From Selenomonas sp. oral taxon 920 (GTDB taxonomy: Bacteria > Bacillota > Negativicutes > Selenomonadales > Selenomonadaceae), in the NCBI RefSeq assembly GCF_001717585.1, contig NZ_CP017042.1, positions 948,501 through 1,012,500 on the forward strand: 64,000 bases of DNA, read 5' to 3'. Positions 45,408 to 53,803 of the stretch are shown here, piece after piece. The position numbers and the translations under genes are program-made. The notes under the pieces are model-generated. The model searched no databases. It worked only from the letters and a program-made list of their open reading frames with translations, and was not told the origin of the DNA. Each line of letters opens with the position of its first letter. Position 1 is the stretch's first letter.

Positions 45408-45625
45408 AAAAGTTAGTTTTCCTAAGTCTTACTTTTGAGGGACAAGTTACTCGCTGCAAAATTATGCAGCGAGCCTTTTGCTGTTGAAGAGGAGTACGGA
45501 CGCAGCAAAAACGAAACGGTGGGGCAAGCAGCCGCCTCTGTGTTTAGAGGAATGAAGCAGAGGGGAGACGAATTCGTAACACCTTAAACTCTAATTAAAC
45601 TTTGTATTGGAGTACGCATCATTTC
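45408..45625 (+). other. gap after the array: hairpin terminator and possible gene remnant
   Basis: Within the 345 bp between the array and the RND operon I see a terminator-like hairpin (45450-45473), a frame open from 45426 to the stop at 45585-45587 whose last 35 codons (AVEEEYGRSKNETVGQAAAS... to ...RGDEFVTP) look protein-like but lack a start, and then the promoter of the efflux genes. The coding stretch may be a decayed gene end; I cannot name it. Confidence 0.35.
45450..45480 (+). terminator. probable terminator of the CRISPR array
   Basis: Perfect 9 bp stem CTCGCTGCA/TGCAGCGAG with loop AAATTA, followed by CCTTTT. Located 43 bases after the truncated last repeat. Confidence 0.65.
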
Positions 45626-45654
45626 TTGACATTTTTTGCCTGCTCCGATAATAT
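45626..45654 (+). promoter_or_regulatory. promoter of the RND efflux operon
   Basis: TTGACA (45626-45631), 17 bp, TAATAT (45649-45654). About 90 bases of leader follow, with a hairpin GGCAGG/CCTGCC (45666-45693) near its 5' end. Confidence 0.8.
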
Positions 45655-45752
45655 GAACATGATATGGCAGGGACTCCCGCGTGGATACCTGCCCTTCTTC
45701 ATAAAGGTGTTAGCAAGCATTTGTGGGGAATGGGAAAGAGGAGGTCTTTTAT

Positions 45753-46943
45753 TTGTTTGAGAACCGAAAAGGTCTTGGCATTTTGGTTGCTGCGATTTTT
45801 GCACTCGGAACGCTTCTGTCCGGCTGCGGTGATAAGCAGGCGGGAGGCGCGCGCCCAACGGCGGTCAAAGCGATGAATGTTCTGCGTCAGGATACGCCGC
45901 TGACACATGTCTACGCGGGACAGATCATGGGTACGGATGAGGTGCAGATCCGATCCCGTGTCTCTGGCAATATCGTGGAAAAATACATTGTGGGCGGACA
46001 GTTCGTCTCGGCTGGGCAGCCGCTCTACCGTATCGATGCCCGCCAATATGAGAGCGCGCTCCTTCAAGCACAGGCAGTCCTTGCGCAGTCCGAGGCAACG
46101 CTGAATAATGCACGCACGGATCTCGCACGCTATCAGCAGCTTTATGCGAGTGCCGCAGTCTCCGAGCAGACGCTCTCCACGCAGCAGGCACAGGTAAATG
46201 CCTATGAGGCGGCGGTTGCGGCCAATACGGCACTCGTTCGTCAGGCGCAGGAAAACCTCGATGATACGGTCATCTATGCCCCCATGTCTGGACAGCTCTC
46301 TGTGGATGATGTGGCAATGGGCACGTTCGTTTCGGCGGGAACGACGACCCTCGTTTCGATGGGATCGTCAAACCCGATCTTTGCCCAGTTCAGCCTCTCG
46401 GAGAACGAGTATCTGAACTTTGTCGAGCAGGCGGCAAAGACGGGCGGCATCGGTGCGGTTGTTGTGGAGCTGACGCTCTCGAACGGTTCGAAGTATCCGA
46501 TCATCGGGCACATCGTGACCTCTGACCGCGCACTTGCGGCGCAGACAGGAACGCTCACGGTCAAGGCGCTCTTTGACAATCCGGATGGGCTGCTCCTGCC
46601 GGGGATGTTCGCACGTGTCAGCCTTATCGGCGACATTATTCCGAACGCCGTACTCGTTCCAGAGCGTGCCGTTCAGCAGCTCCTCGGCAAGTCATTTGTC
46701 ATGCTCGTTGGAGAAGACAACAAGGCGGTTGCACGCACGGTCACGCTCGGTGAAAAGATCGGCAGCTACTACGTCGTCAAGGACGGTCTCGATACCTCCG
46801 ACATCGTTGTGGTCGAAGGGCTGACCACACTTCAGGAGGGCGGTGATCTCGCCGTGACGATGGTGACGGCGGACGAGATGGGTTTCTCCATCGAGGGGGA
46901 TTCCTCCACTTTCAACACGCGTGAGCTCACGCCCGCGCAGTAA
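45753..46943 (+). CDS. RND efflux periplasmic adaptor (AcrA/MexA type)
   Basis: 396 residues. Lipoprotein signal with lipobox LLSGC (Cys near 24), then barrel-sandwich, a coiled-coil hairpin rich in Gln/Ala (about 80-150), and beta-barrel domains. Links the inner-membrane pump to an outer-membrane channel. I place the start at TTG 45753, eight bases after GAGGAGG; GTG 45723 lies upstream of that site. The pump gene follows after 12 bases. Confidence 0.92.
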   Translation: MFENRKGLGILVAAIFALGTLLSGCGDKQAGGARPTAVKAMNVLRQDTPLTHVYAGQIMGTDEVQIRSRVSGNIVEKYIVGGQFVSAGQPLYRIDARQYESALLQAQAVLAQSEATLNNARTDLARYQQLYASAAVSEQTLSTQQAQVNAYEAAVAANTALVRQAQENLDDTVIYAPMSGQLSVDDVAMGTFVSAGTTTLVSMGSSNPIFAQFSLSENEYLNFVEQAAKTGGIGAVVVELTLSNGSKYPIIGHIVTSDRALAAQTGTLTVKALFDNPDGLLLPGMFARVSLIGDIIPNAVLVPERAVQQLLGKSFVMLVGEDNKAVARTVTLGEKIGSYYVVKDGLDTSDIVVVEGLTTLQEGGDLAVTMVTADEMGFSIEGDSSTFNTRELTPAQ

Positions 46944-46955
46944 GGAGGAGATCCT

Positions 46956-49900
46956 TTGGCAAAATTTTTCATCCATCGGCCGATTTTCGCGATTGTCATT
47001 GCGGTGATGATCGTCATTATCGGAACGATTGCGGGGCTCTCGCTGCCAATTGCACAGTATCCGCAGATCTCACCGCCGACGGTTGCTGTTTCGGCGAACT
47101 ATACAGGAGCAAGTGCTGCCGTTGTCAATGAGACGGTGGCGCAGGTCATCGAGGAGCAGATCAACGGCACACAGGGGATGGACTACATGAGCTCCACCTC
47201 TGATGATACGGGGCGTTACAGTCTCTCTGTTACATTTGAGGTTGGTACGGACGGCGATATGGATGCTGTCAAGGTGCAGAACAATGCAGCGGGGGCAAAT
47301 GCGAGTCTGCCGTCGTCCGTGCAGTCGGCAGGTGTTACAACGCGCAAATCCTCGGGACAGATGGCGTACTTCGTCTCACTCTACTCCGAGGATGGCACAT
47401 ACGACCGCGCCTTCATGAAGAACTATGCAACGCTCTACTTCCTCGATGCGATCAAGCGTGTCAGCGGCGTGGGCGAGGTGCAGGTATTCGGTGCGGACTA
47501 CGCGATGCGCGTCTGGATGAATCCGGATCGTCTTGCGGAGCTTGGTCTTACTGTTTCGGACATTACAAAGGCAATCAACGAGCAGAACGTGCAGGCACCT
47601 GCGGGAACGGTCGGTGGTATGCCGACAGAGAACGGACAGGAGAAGCAGTACACAGGCAAGGTGCAGGGGCGTCTCATAACGCCTGAGGAATTTGGCAACG
47701 TCATCATTGCCTCGGGTAAAGATGGCACTTTTGTTCGCCTGAAGGATGTCGCACGCATTGAGACGGGTCAGCGTCAAAATAATATTGTTGCGAAATTTAA
47801 CGGCTACCCCGCCGTTGGTTTCGGCATTCAGCTGACCTCCGACGCGAACGCGATGATTACCCTTGCTGAGGTGCGCAAGATCCTCGAGGAGGCGGAGAAG
47901 ACATTCCCGCCCGGACTCAAGATGAAGTCGGTCTTTGACAGTACGGACTACATCAACGCATCCATCAAGGAGGTTGTGCATACCTTCGTTGAAGCGCTGC
48001 TGCTCGTCGTGCTCGTCATCTTCCTCTTTCTGCAGAGCTGGCGTGCAACGCTCATCCCTCTGCTTGCCGTGCCGGTGTCCCTCATCGGAACATTCGGCGC
48101 GTTCGTTCTGCTGGATTTCTCCATCAATACACTGACGCTCTTTGCGATGGTGCTTGCGATCGGTCTTGTTGTCGATGATGCGATTGTCGTCATCGAGAAT
48201 GTCGAGCATCACATGGAGAGCGGGCTCACTCCGATTGATGCAACGGAACGGGCGATGTCGGAGGTGCAGGGGCCTGTTGTCGCAATTGCCTTCGTGCTTG
48301 CGGCAGTCTTTGTCCCCGTTGCCTTCCTTGGCGGCATGATGGGGGTGCTCTATAAGCAGTTCGCTCTCACAATTGCAATCTCGATGGCCATTTCTGCCTT
48401 CGTTGCGCTGACGCTGACACCTGCGCTCTGTGCGCTCATGCTGAAGCCGAAGAAGGAGAATGGGACAAAGAGTGTTCTCGATCGATTCTTTGATCGCTTC
48501 AACAACTGGTTCGACGCAACACGCAAGGGCTATGTCGGCATTGTCAGCAAGTTTATCCGCAAGGCGAGGGTTGCCGTTATCTTCCTGCTCATCGTCTGCG
48601 GTCTCACGGTGATCATCTATCGGAATCTGCCGACCACATTTGTCCCCGAGGAAGATCAGGGCTATCTGATGATCGCGATTCAGCTGCCGCCGGGAACGTC
48701 TACGAATCAGACACAGAAGACCGTGGACAAGATCCAGCAGGCGGCACAGCGTGAGATCAAGGGACAGAGCGCCGTCATGTCCATCAATGGCTTCGACATT
48801 CTTGCGGGTGGTGCGAACTCCAACGGCGCGGTCGTCTTTGTCGGTATGAAGGACTGGTCGCAGCGTGCCGGGCTGGCTGAGTCCGTTGCCGCCGCAGTCG
48901 GCACGATGTTCCGTGTGGGTGCGATGGAGGCTCCCGAGGCTCTCGTTATCGCCATCAATCCGCCCGCACTGCCGGGTCTTGGCAATGTCGGCGGCTGGTC
49001 GCTCCAGCTGCAGGACATGAGCGGGCACTCCGACACGGAGCTCAACGACATCGTGAATGCGATTCTTGCCGAGGCACGCACGCGTCCCGAGCTGCAGGGC
49101 GTGCGGACGACGTTTAAGATCAACGCACCGAGCTATCAGTATGAGATCGACCGCGAAAAGGTCAAGAACCTCGGCGTTCAGCTCTCGGATGTATTTACGG
49201 CACTGCAGGTCAACTTCGGCGGCTATGAGGTCAATGACTTCAACCAGTTTGGGCGCACCTACAAGGTTGTGCTGCAGTCCGACGTGACCTATCGCACCGA
49301 GGCAGAGGCAGCGAAGTTTGTCTTTGTCAAGAACTCGCAGGGCGGCATGGTGCCGCTTGATACCCTCCTCAAGCCGAAACTCACAACGGGACCGACGCAG
49401 ATCAGCCGTTTCAACGGTGCGCGCTCCATCCAGATCCAAGGCAGTGCGGGGACAGGATATAGCTCGGGCGATGCGATGAAAGCCATCACCGAGATTGTCC
49501 AGAAGCACACAGGCTCCGGATTCAGCATCGAGTGGTCGGGGCAGAGCCGGGAGGAGCAGAAGTCGGCGGATTCGACCATGCAGGTGCTTGCACTCTGCCT
49601 TGTCTTCGTCTTCCTCTGTCTTGCGGCACTCTATGAGAGCTGGAGCGTACCGTTCGCCGTTCTCTTTACCGTGCCGACGGGCATCTTCGGAGCACTCTTC
49701 TCCGAGTACATCCTAGCGACGATCTTCGGCATGATCGGCATTCCGGCAGCGGGCTATCAGAACAGCGTCTATATGCAGATCGGTGTCATCATGGTCATCG
49801 GTCTTGCGGCAAAGAATGCAATTCTGATTGTCGAGTTCGCAAAGATACGCGTCGATCGCGGCATGGATCCCTTGAAAGCGGCGATTCAGGCGGCGGGGCT

Positions 49901-50147
49901 GCGTCTCCGTCCGATCCTCATGACATCGTTCGCGTTCATCATCGGCTGTCTGCCTCTCTGCATGGCATCCGGTGCAGGTGCTGCGGCGCGTAACGGCATG
50001 GGCGTCGCCGTTGTCGGCGGCATGCTCTTTGCTACCATTCTTGGGATTTTCCTCATTCCTGTGTTCTATGTCATCGTTGACCGTATCTCGCGTATGCTTG
50101 GGCTCGGCAAGAAGGCAAAGACCCGCACGGCGGATGACTACATGTAA
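46956..50147 (+). CDS. RND family multidrug efflux transporter (AcrB/MexB type)
   Basis: 1063 residues, HAE-1 family. Twelve transmembrane segments with two large periplasmic loops. FFIHRPIFAIVIAVMIVI opens the protein; the proton-relay Asp pair is visible in GLVVDDAIVVIENVE. Exports hydrophobic compounds using the proton gradient. TTG start at 46956 behind AAGGAGAT. No outer-membrane channel gene follows: a terminator comes directly after. Confidence 0.96.
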   Translation: MAKFFIHRPIFAIVIAVMIVIIGTIAGLSLPIAQYPQISPPTVAVSANYTGASAAVVNETVAQVIEEQINGTQGMDYMSSTSDDTGRYSLSVTFEVGTDGDMDAVKVQNNAAGANASLPSSVQSAGVTTRKSSGQMAYFVSLYSEDGTYDRAFMKNYATLYFLDAIKRVSGVGEVQVFGADYAMRVWMNPDRLAELGLTVSDITKAINEQNVQAPAGTVGGMPTENGQEKQYTGKVQGRLITPEEFGNVIIASGKDGTFVRLKDVARIETGQRQNNIVAKFNGYPAVGFGIQLTSDANAMITLAEVRKILEEAEKTFPPGLKMKSVFDSTDYINASIKEVVHTFVEALLLVVLVIFLFLQSWRATLIPLLAVPVSLIGTFGAFVLLDFSINTLTLFAMVLAIGLVVDDAIVVIENVEHHMESGLTPIDATERAMSEVQGPVVAIAFVLAAVFVPVAFLGGMMGVLYKQFALTIAISMAISAFVALTLTPALCALMLKPKKENGTKSVLDRFFDRFNNWFDATRKGYVGIVSKFIRKARVAVIFLLIVCGLTVIIYRNLPTTFVPEEDQGYLMIAIQLPPGTSTNQTQKTVDKIQQAAQREIKGQSAVMSINGFDILAGGANSNGAVVFVGMKDWSQRAGLAESVAAAVGTMFRVGAMEAPEALVIAINPPALPGLGNVGGWSLQLQDMSGHSDTELNDIVNAILAEARTRPELQGVRTTFKINAPSYQYEIDREKVKNLGVQLSDVFTALQVNFGGYEVNDFNQFGRTYKVVLQSDVTYRTEAEAAKFVFVKNSQGGMVPLDTLLKPKLTTGPTQISRFNGARSIQIQGSAGTGYSSGDAMKAITEIVQKHTGSGFSIEWSGQSREEQKSADSTMQVLALCLVFVFLCLAALYESWSVPFAVLFTVPTGIFGALFSEYILATIFGMIGIPAAGYQNSVYMQIGVIMVIGLAAKNAILIVEFAKIRVDRGMDPLKAAIQAAGLRLRPILMTSFAFIIGCLPLCMASGAGAAARNGMGVAVVGGMLFATILGIFLIPVFYVIVDRISRMLGLGKKAKTRTADDYM

Positions 50148-50152
50148 TCGTA

Positions 50153-50180
50153 AAAAAACTCCCCAGGAGGGGAGTTTTTT
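50153..50180. terminator. bidirectional terminator between the RND operon and azlD
   Basis: 12 bp stem AAAAAACTCCCC/GGGGAGTTTTTT with loop AGGA. A-run on one side and T-run on the other, so it serves both convergent units. Confidence 0.9.
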
Positions 50181-50512
50181 TATGGGATGAATATGTATTG
50201 GATCAAAATCATGTAAATCATTGTTCCTCCCCCGATGGAGAGCAGCATCTGACGAAACCGCAGATGGAGTGCGGCAGTCACGATGACTCCTGTGATCTCC
50301 GGCAGTCCGTGATTTCCGCTGAGAAAGGACGTATCTTTGAGGCAGTAGACGACGAGCATCCCAAAGACGGCGGCGGGGAGTACGTTGCCGAGATAGCGGA
50401 CAATGGGCGGTGTCGGCTTCTTCTCCGAGAGGAGAAGAAAGGGGAGGGCGCGCGTGAGTACACTCGCAAGTGCACAGAGCCCGATGGTGATACATTGCTC
50501 AGTGAACGTCAT
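50180..50512 (-). CDS. azlD: AzlD-family branched-chain amino acid exporter subunit
   Basis: 110 residues with about four membrane segments; CALASVLTRALPFLLL and VRYLGNVLPAAVFGMLVVYCL are family-typical. Partner of AzlC in export of branched-chain amino acids. Start at ATG 50512, overlapping the azlC stop by four bases; the longer frame from 50554 lies in azlC. Confidence 0.9.
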   Translation of the reverse strand: MTFTEQCITIGLCALASVLTRALPFLLLSEKKPTPPIVRYLGNVLPAAVFGMLVVYCLKDTSFLSGNHGLPEITGVIVTAALHLRFRQMLLSIGGGTMIYMILIQYIFIP

Positions 50513-51216
50513 GCCGTCTCTCTCCCTTTGATGAAGGGCCGCAGTCCAAGGCATCCCGCGAGAATGATGAACATGGTCGGGAGCATAAAAGCGTCACGCC
50601 CAAAGACGGCAAGTGCAATGCCTGCAGCTGCAAGTCCAAGGATTCCTGTATAGTGCTGCGGATCGTTAAGCCATTGCTCGATAAAGATGACGACGAAAAG
50701 TGCTGTCATTGCGAACTCAATACCTGTTGTATTGATCGGGAGACTTGTGCCGACCAGTCCGCCGATGGTTGCACCTGCGACCCAGTAAAGCTGGTTCAGC
50801 AGGGTAACAAAGAACATGAACCAGCCTGAATCAATCCCATGAGGAATCTTTGTCGTGTAATTGATGGAGAACGACTCATCACACATACCGTAGATGAGGT
50901 AGGGCTTTTTCCAGCCCATGCCGCGATATTTCTCGAACATGGAGATGCCGTAGAAGATGTGTCGCCCCTGCACCATCAGCGCGAGCAGGAAGGTCTGAAG
51001 AGGAGCAAACGGACTCAGCAGAAGTGCCGTCGCGATGAACTCAAGTGAGCCGCCGAAGATGATCGCACTCATCGCCATCGGGTACCAGAACGAGAAGCCC
51101 GAGACATTTGTATAGATGCCGTAGGTAAGCCCAAGAAAGAGAAAGCCTGCGAGAATGGGGACGGTGAAGGGGAAGGCCGCACGCAGCGCGGCGAGGCGTG
51201 GATCGGTACACCTCAT
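50509..51216 (-). CDS. azlC: AzlC-family branched-chain amino acid exporter
   Basis: 235 residues with about seven to eight membrane segments. Signature parts: AAFPFTVPILAGFLFLGLTYG, SAIIFGGSLEFIATALL and GRHIFYGISM. Forms a two-component exporter with AzlD. I chose the ATG at 51216, which overlaps the tag stop (ATGA) with GGAG six bases upstream inside tag; ATG 51234 is the alternative. Confidence 0.92.
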   Translation of the reverse strand: MRCTDPRLAALRAAFPFTVPILAGFLFLGLTYGIYTNVSGFSFWYPMAMSAIIFGGSLEFIATALLLSPFAPLQTFLLALMVQGRHIFYGISMFEKYRGMGWKKPYLIYGMCDESFSINYTTKIPHGIDSGWFMFFVTLLNQLYWVAGATIGGLVGTSLPINTTGIEFAMTALFVVIFIEQWLNDPQHYTGILGLAAAGIALAVFGRDAFMLPTMFIILAGCLGLRPFIKGRETA

Positions 51217-51770
51217 GCCTTGCTCCAATCGCATTCATCCGTATGCGCGGCAAGGACACCGATGGCTTGGAGTGTTGAGTAGATGCAGGTTGAGCCAACA
51301 AACGCCATGCCGCGTTTTTTGAGATCCTTTGACACCTTGTCCGAGAGCGGCGAGGTTGTGCGCAGCTCACAGCTCTCTCGTACGGGCTTTCCGTCCGTAA
51401 AGCCCCAGATATAGCAGTCGAACGAGCCGTATTCTTTTACAATCTCAAGGAAGATGCGGCTGTTCACAATGCTCGCTTCGATCTTGCGGCGGTTGCGAAC
51501 AATCCCTGCATCCTGCATCAGTTCCTCGACCTTTGCGTCATCAAATGCCGCGACACGCTCAGGAATAAATCCCTCGTAGGCGCGGCGGAAGTTTTCGCGC
51601 TTGTGCAGGATCGTTGCCCATGAGAGACCCGCTTGAAAGGTTTCGAGAATAAAGAGCTCGTAGAGTGCACGGTCATCGTGGAGCGGAACGCCCCACTCCT
51701 CATCATGGTATTTCACATAGATGGGGTCGTTTAGCTTGACCCAGCTGCACCGCCTGCATTCATTTTCCAT
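51213..51770 (-). CDS. tag: DNA-3-methyladenine glycosylase I
   Basis: 185 residues. Excises 3-methyladenine from alkylated DNA. Conserved segments: RCSWVKLNDPIYVKYHDEEWGVP, the QAGLSWATILHKRENFRRAYE active-site region, the DAGIVRNRRKIEA helix-hairpin part, and the C-terminal FVGSTCIYSTLQAIG; Cys and His residues for the zinc site are present at both ends. First gene of the tag-azlC-azlD unit. Confidence 0.96.
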   Translation of the reverse strand: MENECRRCSWVKLNDPIYVKYHDEEWGVPLHDDRALYELFILETFQAGLSWATILHKRENFRRAYEGFIPERVAAFDDAKVEELMQDAGIVRNRRKIEASIVNSRIFLEIVKEYGSFDCYIWGFTDGKPVRESCELRTTSPLSDKVSKDLKKRGMAFVGSTCIYSTLQAIGVLAAHTDECDWSKA

Positions 51771-51790
51771 ACCAAAGGCCTCCCCAATAT

Positions 51791-51821
51791 AAAAATGCCG
51801 GCATCCCCGAAGGGCTCCGGC
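51791..51821 (-). terminator. terminator downstream of tRNA-Pro(CGG)
   Basis: On the minus strand, GCCGG/CCGGC with an imperfect inner stem around TTCG, then ATTTTTA. It lies between the tRNA and tag. Confidence 0.75.
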
Positions 51822-51836
51822 TCATCGTCAATAAAA

Positions 51837-51913
51837 TGGTCGGGATGACAGGATTCGAACCTGCGGCCTCATCGTCCCGAACGATGCGCTCTACCAAGCT
51901 GAGCTACATCCCG
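51837..51913 (-). tRNA. tRNA-Pro (anticodon CGG)
   Basis: 77 nt with encoded CCA. Acceptor CGGGATG/CATCCCG; anticodon stem CATCG/CGATG with loop TTCGGGA, so anticodon CGG. T loop TTCGAAT. Confidence 0.96.
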
Positions 51914-51924
51914 ATATTGAGAGT

Positions 51925-51953
51925 ATTGTAACGACCTGCGGGCCTTTTGTCAA
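51925..51953 (-). promoter_or_regulatory. promoter of tRNA-Pro(CGG)
   Basis: Minus strand TTGACA (51953-51948), 17 bp, TACAAT (51930-51925). The -35 overlaps the 3' end of the YolD-like gene. Confidence 0.8.
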
Positions 51954-52156
51954 GCAGTGTGCTCGGGTGGACCGTATTCTTCGTGTTGTGCCGCTTTTTC
52001 ACCCTCTGTGCGGTCTGCGGCGGCATGGAGTCCGGTGAGCGCAGAGAAGGGGGCGAACTGACCTGCGCGGTCACGCAGGGACATGGGAGGATGTGTCTTT
52101 GAGATGGGGCGCGGCAGATGAATGATATCCGCGTAGTCCTCAATTTTTCGCTGCAT
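51950..52156 (-). CDS. YolD-like protein
   Basis: 68 residues. Core MSLRDRAGQFAPFSALTG is the recognisable mark of short YolD-like proteins that commonly sit after Y-family polymerase genes in Firmicutes. Function unknown; a role in translesion synthesis is inferred from this association. It starts 15 bases after the polymerase stop, behind a GGGAGA site. Confidence 0.75.
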   Translation of the reverse strand: MQRKIEDYADIIHLPRPISKTHPPMSLRDRAGQFAPFSALTGLHAAADRTEGEKAAQHEEYGPPEHTA

Positions 52157-52171
52157 GATCTTCTCCCTTCG

Positions 52172-53689
52172 TTATGCTTTGTGTCCGCCGATCTGTGTAT
52201 TGCGCAGACGTGCCGTTGCGCCGTCGATGAAATTTGATCCGCGCAGGATGGCGTTCTTTCCATACATTTTCTTGATGGCGATGATTGCCTCCTGCAGGGC
52301 CTGTTCCTTTGTCTGCGCAGCTTTTTCGGCAGAGGATAGAATGCTCTGTGCCGCTTCCGCCTCTCCGAAGAGGCTCATCTGCTCAGAAGCGGAGGCGCAC
52401 TGCTCCTGTGTCATCAGATGATGTGCGGAGACGGTGAGCCGGCGGATGAGAAGCGTGGGATTTACGATCTCATCATAGAGTCCCGTCAATGCGTTCATGA
52501 TCCACCGTGTTGTCGCTCCGCGTTCGATGAGAACCCTGCCGTGCGCCGGCCACGGGACACGGCGCCCATAGCGATCCGTGCGAATGCGTCCGTGATAGCG
52601 TTCGCGTATTTCGGGGCGGCTCAGGCACTCGACGTCATAACCGACGGTTAGTTCCAGCCGGTCGCTTGTGAGCCGCTTCTCGGCGAGATCGATAGAGAGT
52701 GTGTCTGCCATCTCCCAGACAACCAGGCGGGCTTTTTGTGCGGTGTAGGGATTTTGCAGCACCTGCCCCATATGCGTGCTGCGCGACTTCGGGCGGTAGC
52801 CTTTGATGTCGGCCATGCACACGGACTCAAAGCCCCACGCGTGATCGATCAGCAGCTCCGCCTGCACACCGAAGAGGCGATAGAGGAGATCCTCACTGTG
52901 CCGTGCATTTGCTCCGCCGAGCGAGCAGCGTGCGATATCGCCCATTGTATAGAGTCCGTGCTCCTCGAGTCTCTTGGCGTAGCCCTTGCCAATGCGCCAA
53001 AAGTCCGTGAGCGGGCGATGCGTCCAGAGCCTCTGCCGATAGCTCATCTCGTCCAGCTGTGCAATGCGTACGCCGTCTGCGTCGGGCGGCATGCGCTTTG
53101 CCACAATGTCCATCGCGACCTTTGCAAGGTAGAGGTTTGTTCCAATCCCTGCCGTCGCTGTGACCCCCGTTTCCCGCAGTACTTCGCGGATGAGACGCAT
53201 GGCAAAGTCATGCGCAGAGATGTCCTCTGTATCAAGATAACTCGTCGCGTCAATGAAGACCTCGTCGATGGAGTAGATATGGATGTCCGCGGGTGCAACG
53301 TGGCGCAGATAAATCTCGTAGATGCGCATACTGTAGTCCATGTAGAGCGCCATGCGCGGGGGAGCAATATGATAGGCAATGGCGAGTTCCGGATGTGCCG
53401 CAAGCTCCGCCGCATCCCGCGTCTCTCCTGTGAGTATGCGTTGGGGGGCGCGGTATGTTCGCCGTGCATTCGCCTGCTCCACAGCGCGGATGACTTCGAA
53501 GAGGCGCGGGCGCCCGCCGATGCCATGTGCTTTGAGTGCAGGGGAGACTGCGAGACAGATGGTTTTGCTTGTGCGGCTCTCATCTGCAACAACAAGGTGT
53601 GCGGTCAGCGGATTCAGCCCGCGCTCCATACATTCAACCGAGGCATAGAACGCTTTGAGATCAATCGCAATATATGTCCGCGCCTTCAT
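52172..53689 (-). CDS. Y-family DNA polymerase (UmuC/UvrX type)
   Basis: 505 residues. Error-prone translesion polymerase. Palm-domain metal residues in YIAIDLKAFYASVE and YSIDEVFIDATSY; helix-hairpin-helix region after FWRIGKGYAKRLEEHGLYTMGD; little-finger domain in the C-terminal third. Longer than Bacillus UvrX by about 90 residues, with a Gln/Glu-rich tail. Start at ATG 53689 with GGAGG seven bases upstream; ATG 53695 abuts that site. Confidence 0.93.
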   Translation of the reverse strand: MKARTYIAIDLKAFYASVECMERGLNPLTAHLVVADESRTSKTICLAVSPALKAHGIGGRPRLFEVIRAVEQANARRTYRAPQRILTGETRDAAELAAHPELAIAYHIAPPRMALYMDYSMRIYEIYLRHVAPADIHIYSIDEVFIDATSYLDTEDISAHDFAMRLIREVLRETGVTATAGIGTNLYLAKVAMDIVAKRMPPDADGVRIAQLDEMSYRQRLWTHRPLTDFWRIGKGYAKRLEEHGLYTMGDIARCSLGGANARHSEDLLYRLFGVQAELLIDHAWGFESVCMADIKGYRPKSRSTHMGQVLQNPYTAQKARLVVWEMADTLSIDLAEKRLTSDRLELTVGYDVECLSRPEIRERYHGRIRTDRYGRRVPWPAHGRVLIERGATTRWIMNALTGLYDEIVNPTLLIRRLTVSAHHLMTQEQCASASEQMSLFGEAEAAQSILSSAEKAAQTKEQALQEAIIAIKKMYGKNAILRGSNFIDGATARLRNTQIGGHKA

Positions 53690-53803
53690 TTCCATCCCTC
53701 CCGCCCAACAGTATAGCACGAATGTTTGTTATTTGTAAACGAAAAAGGAAAAATAGAAGCGATGTCGAATCATTTTTAAAGAAAAAGAAAAGGAGCGGAA
53801 TAT

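Noticed and set aside
43496..45459. overlapping reading frames across the CRISPR array on both strands
   Set aside because: All encode the same repeated peptide derived from the repeat (for example FNPRAPCGAR); they are artefacts of the array.
45664..45876. 70-codon plus-strand frame in the efflux leader
   Set aside because: Lies over the leader hairpin and the adaptor start, with no ribosome site and no protein-like composition.
47376..49508. 710-codon minus-strand frame inside the RND pump gene
   Set aside because: Shadow of a GC-rich, codon-biased gene; the plus-strand product is a full-length known transporter.
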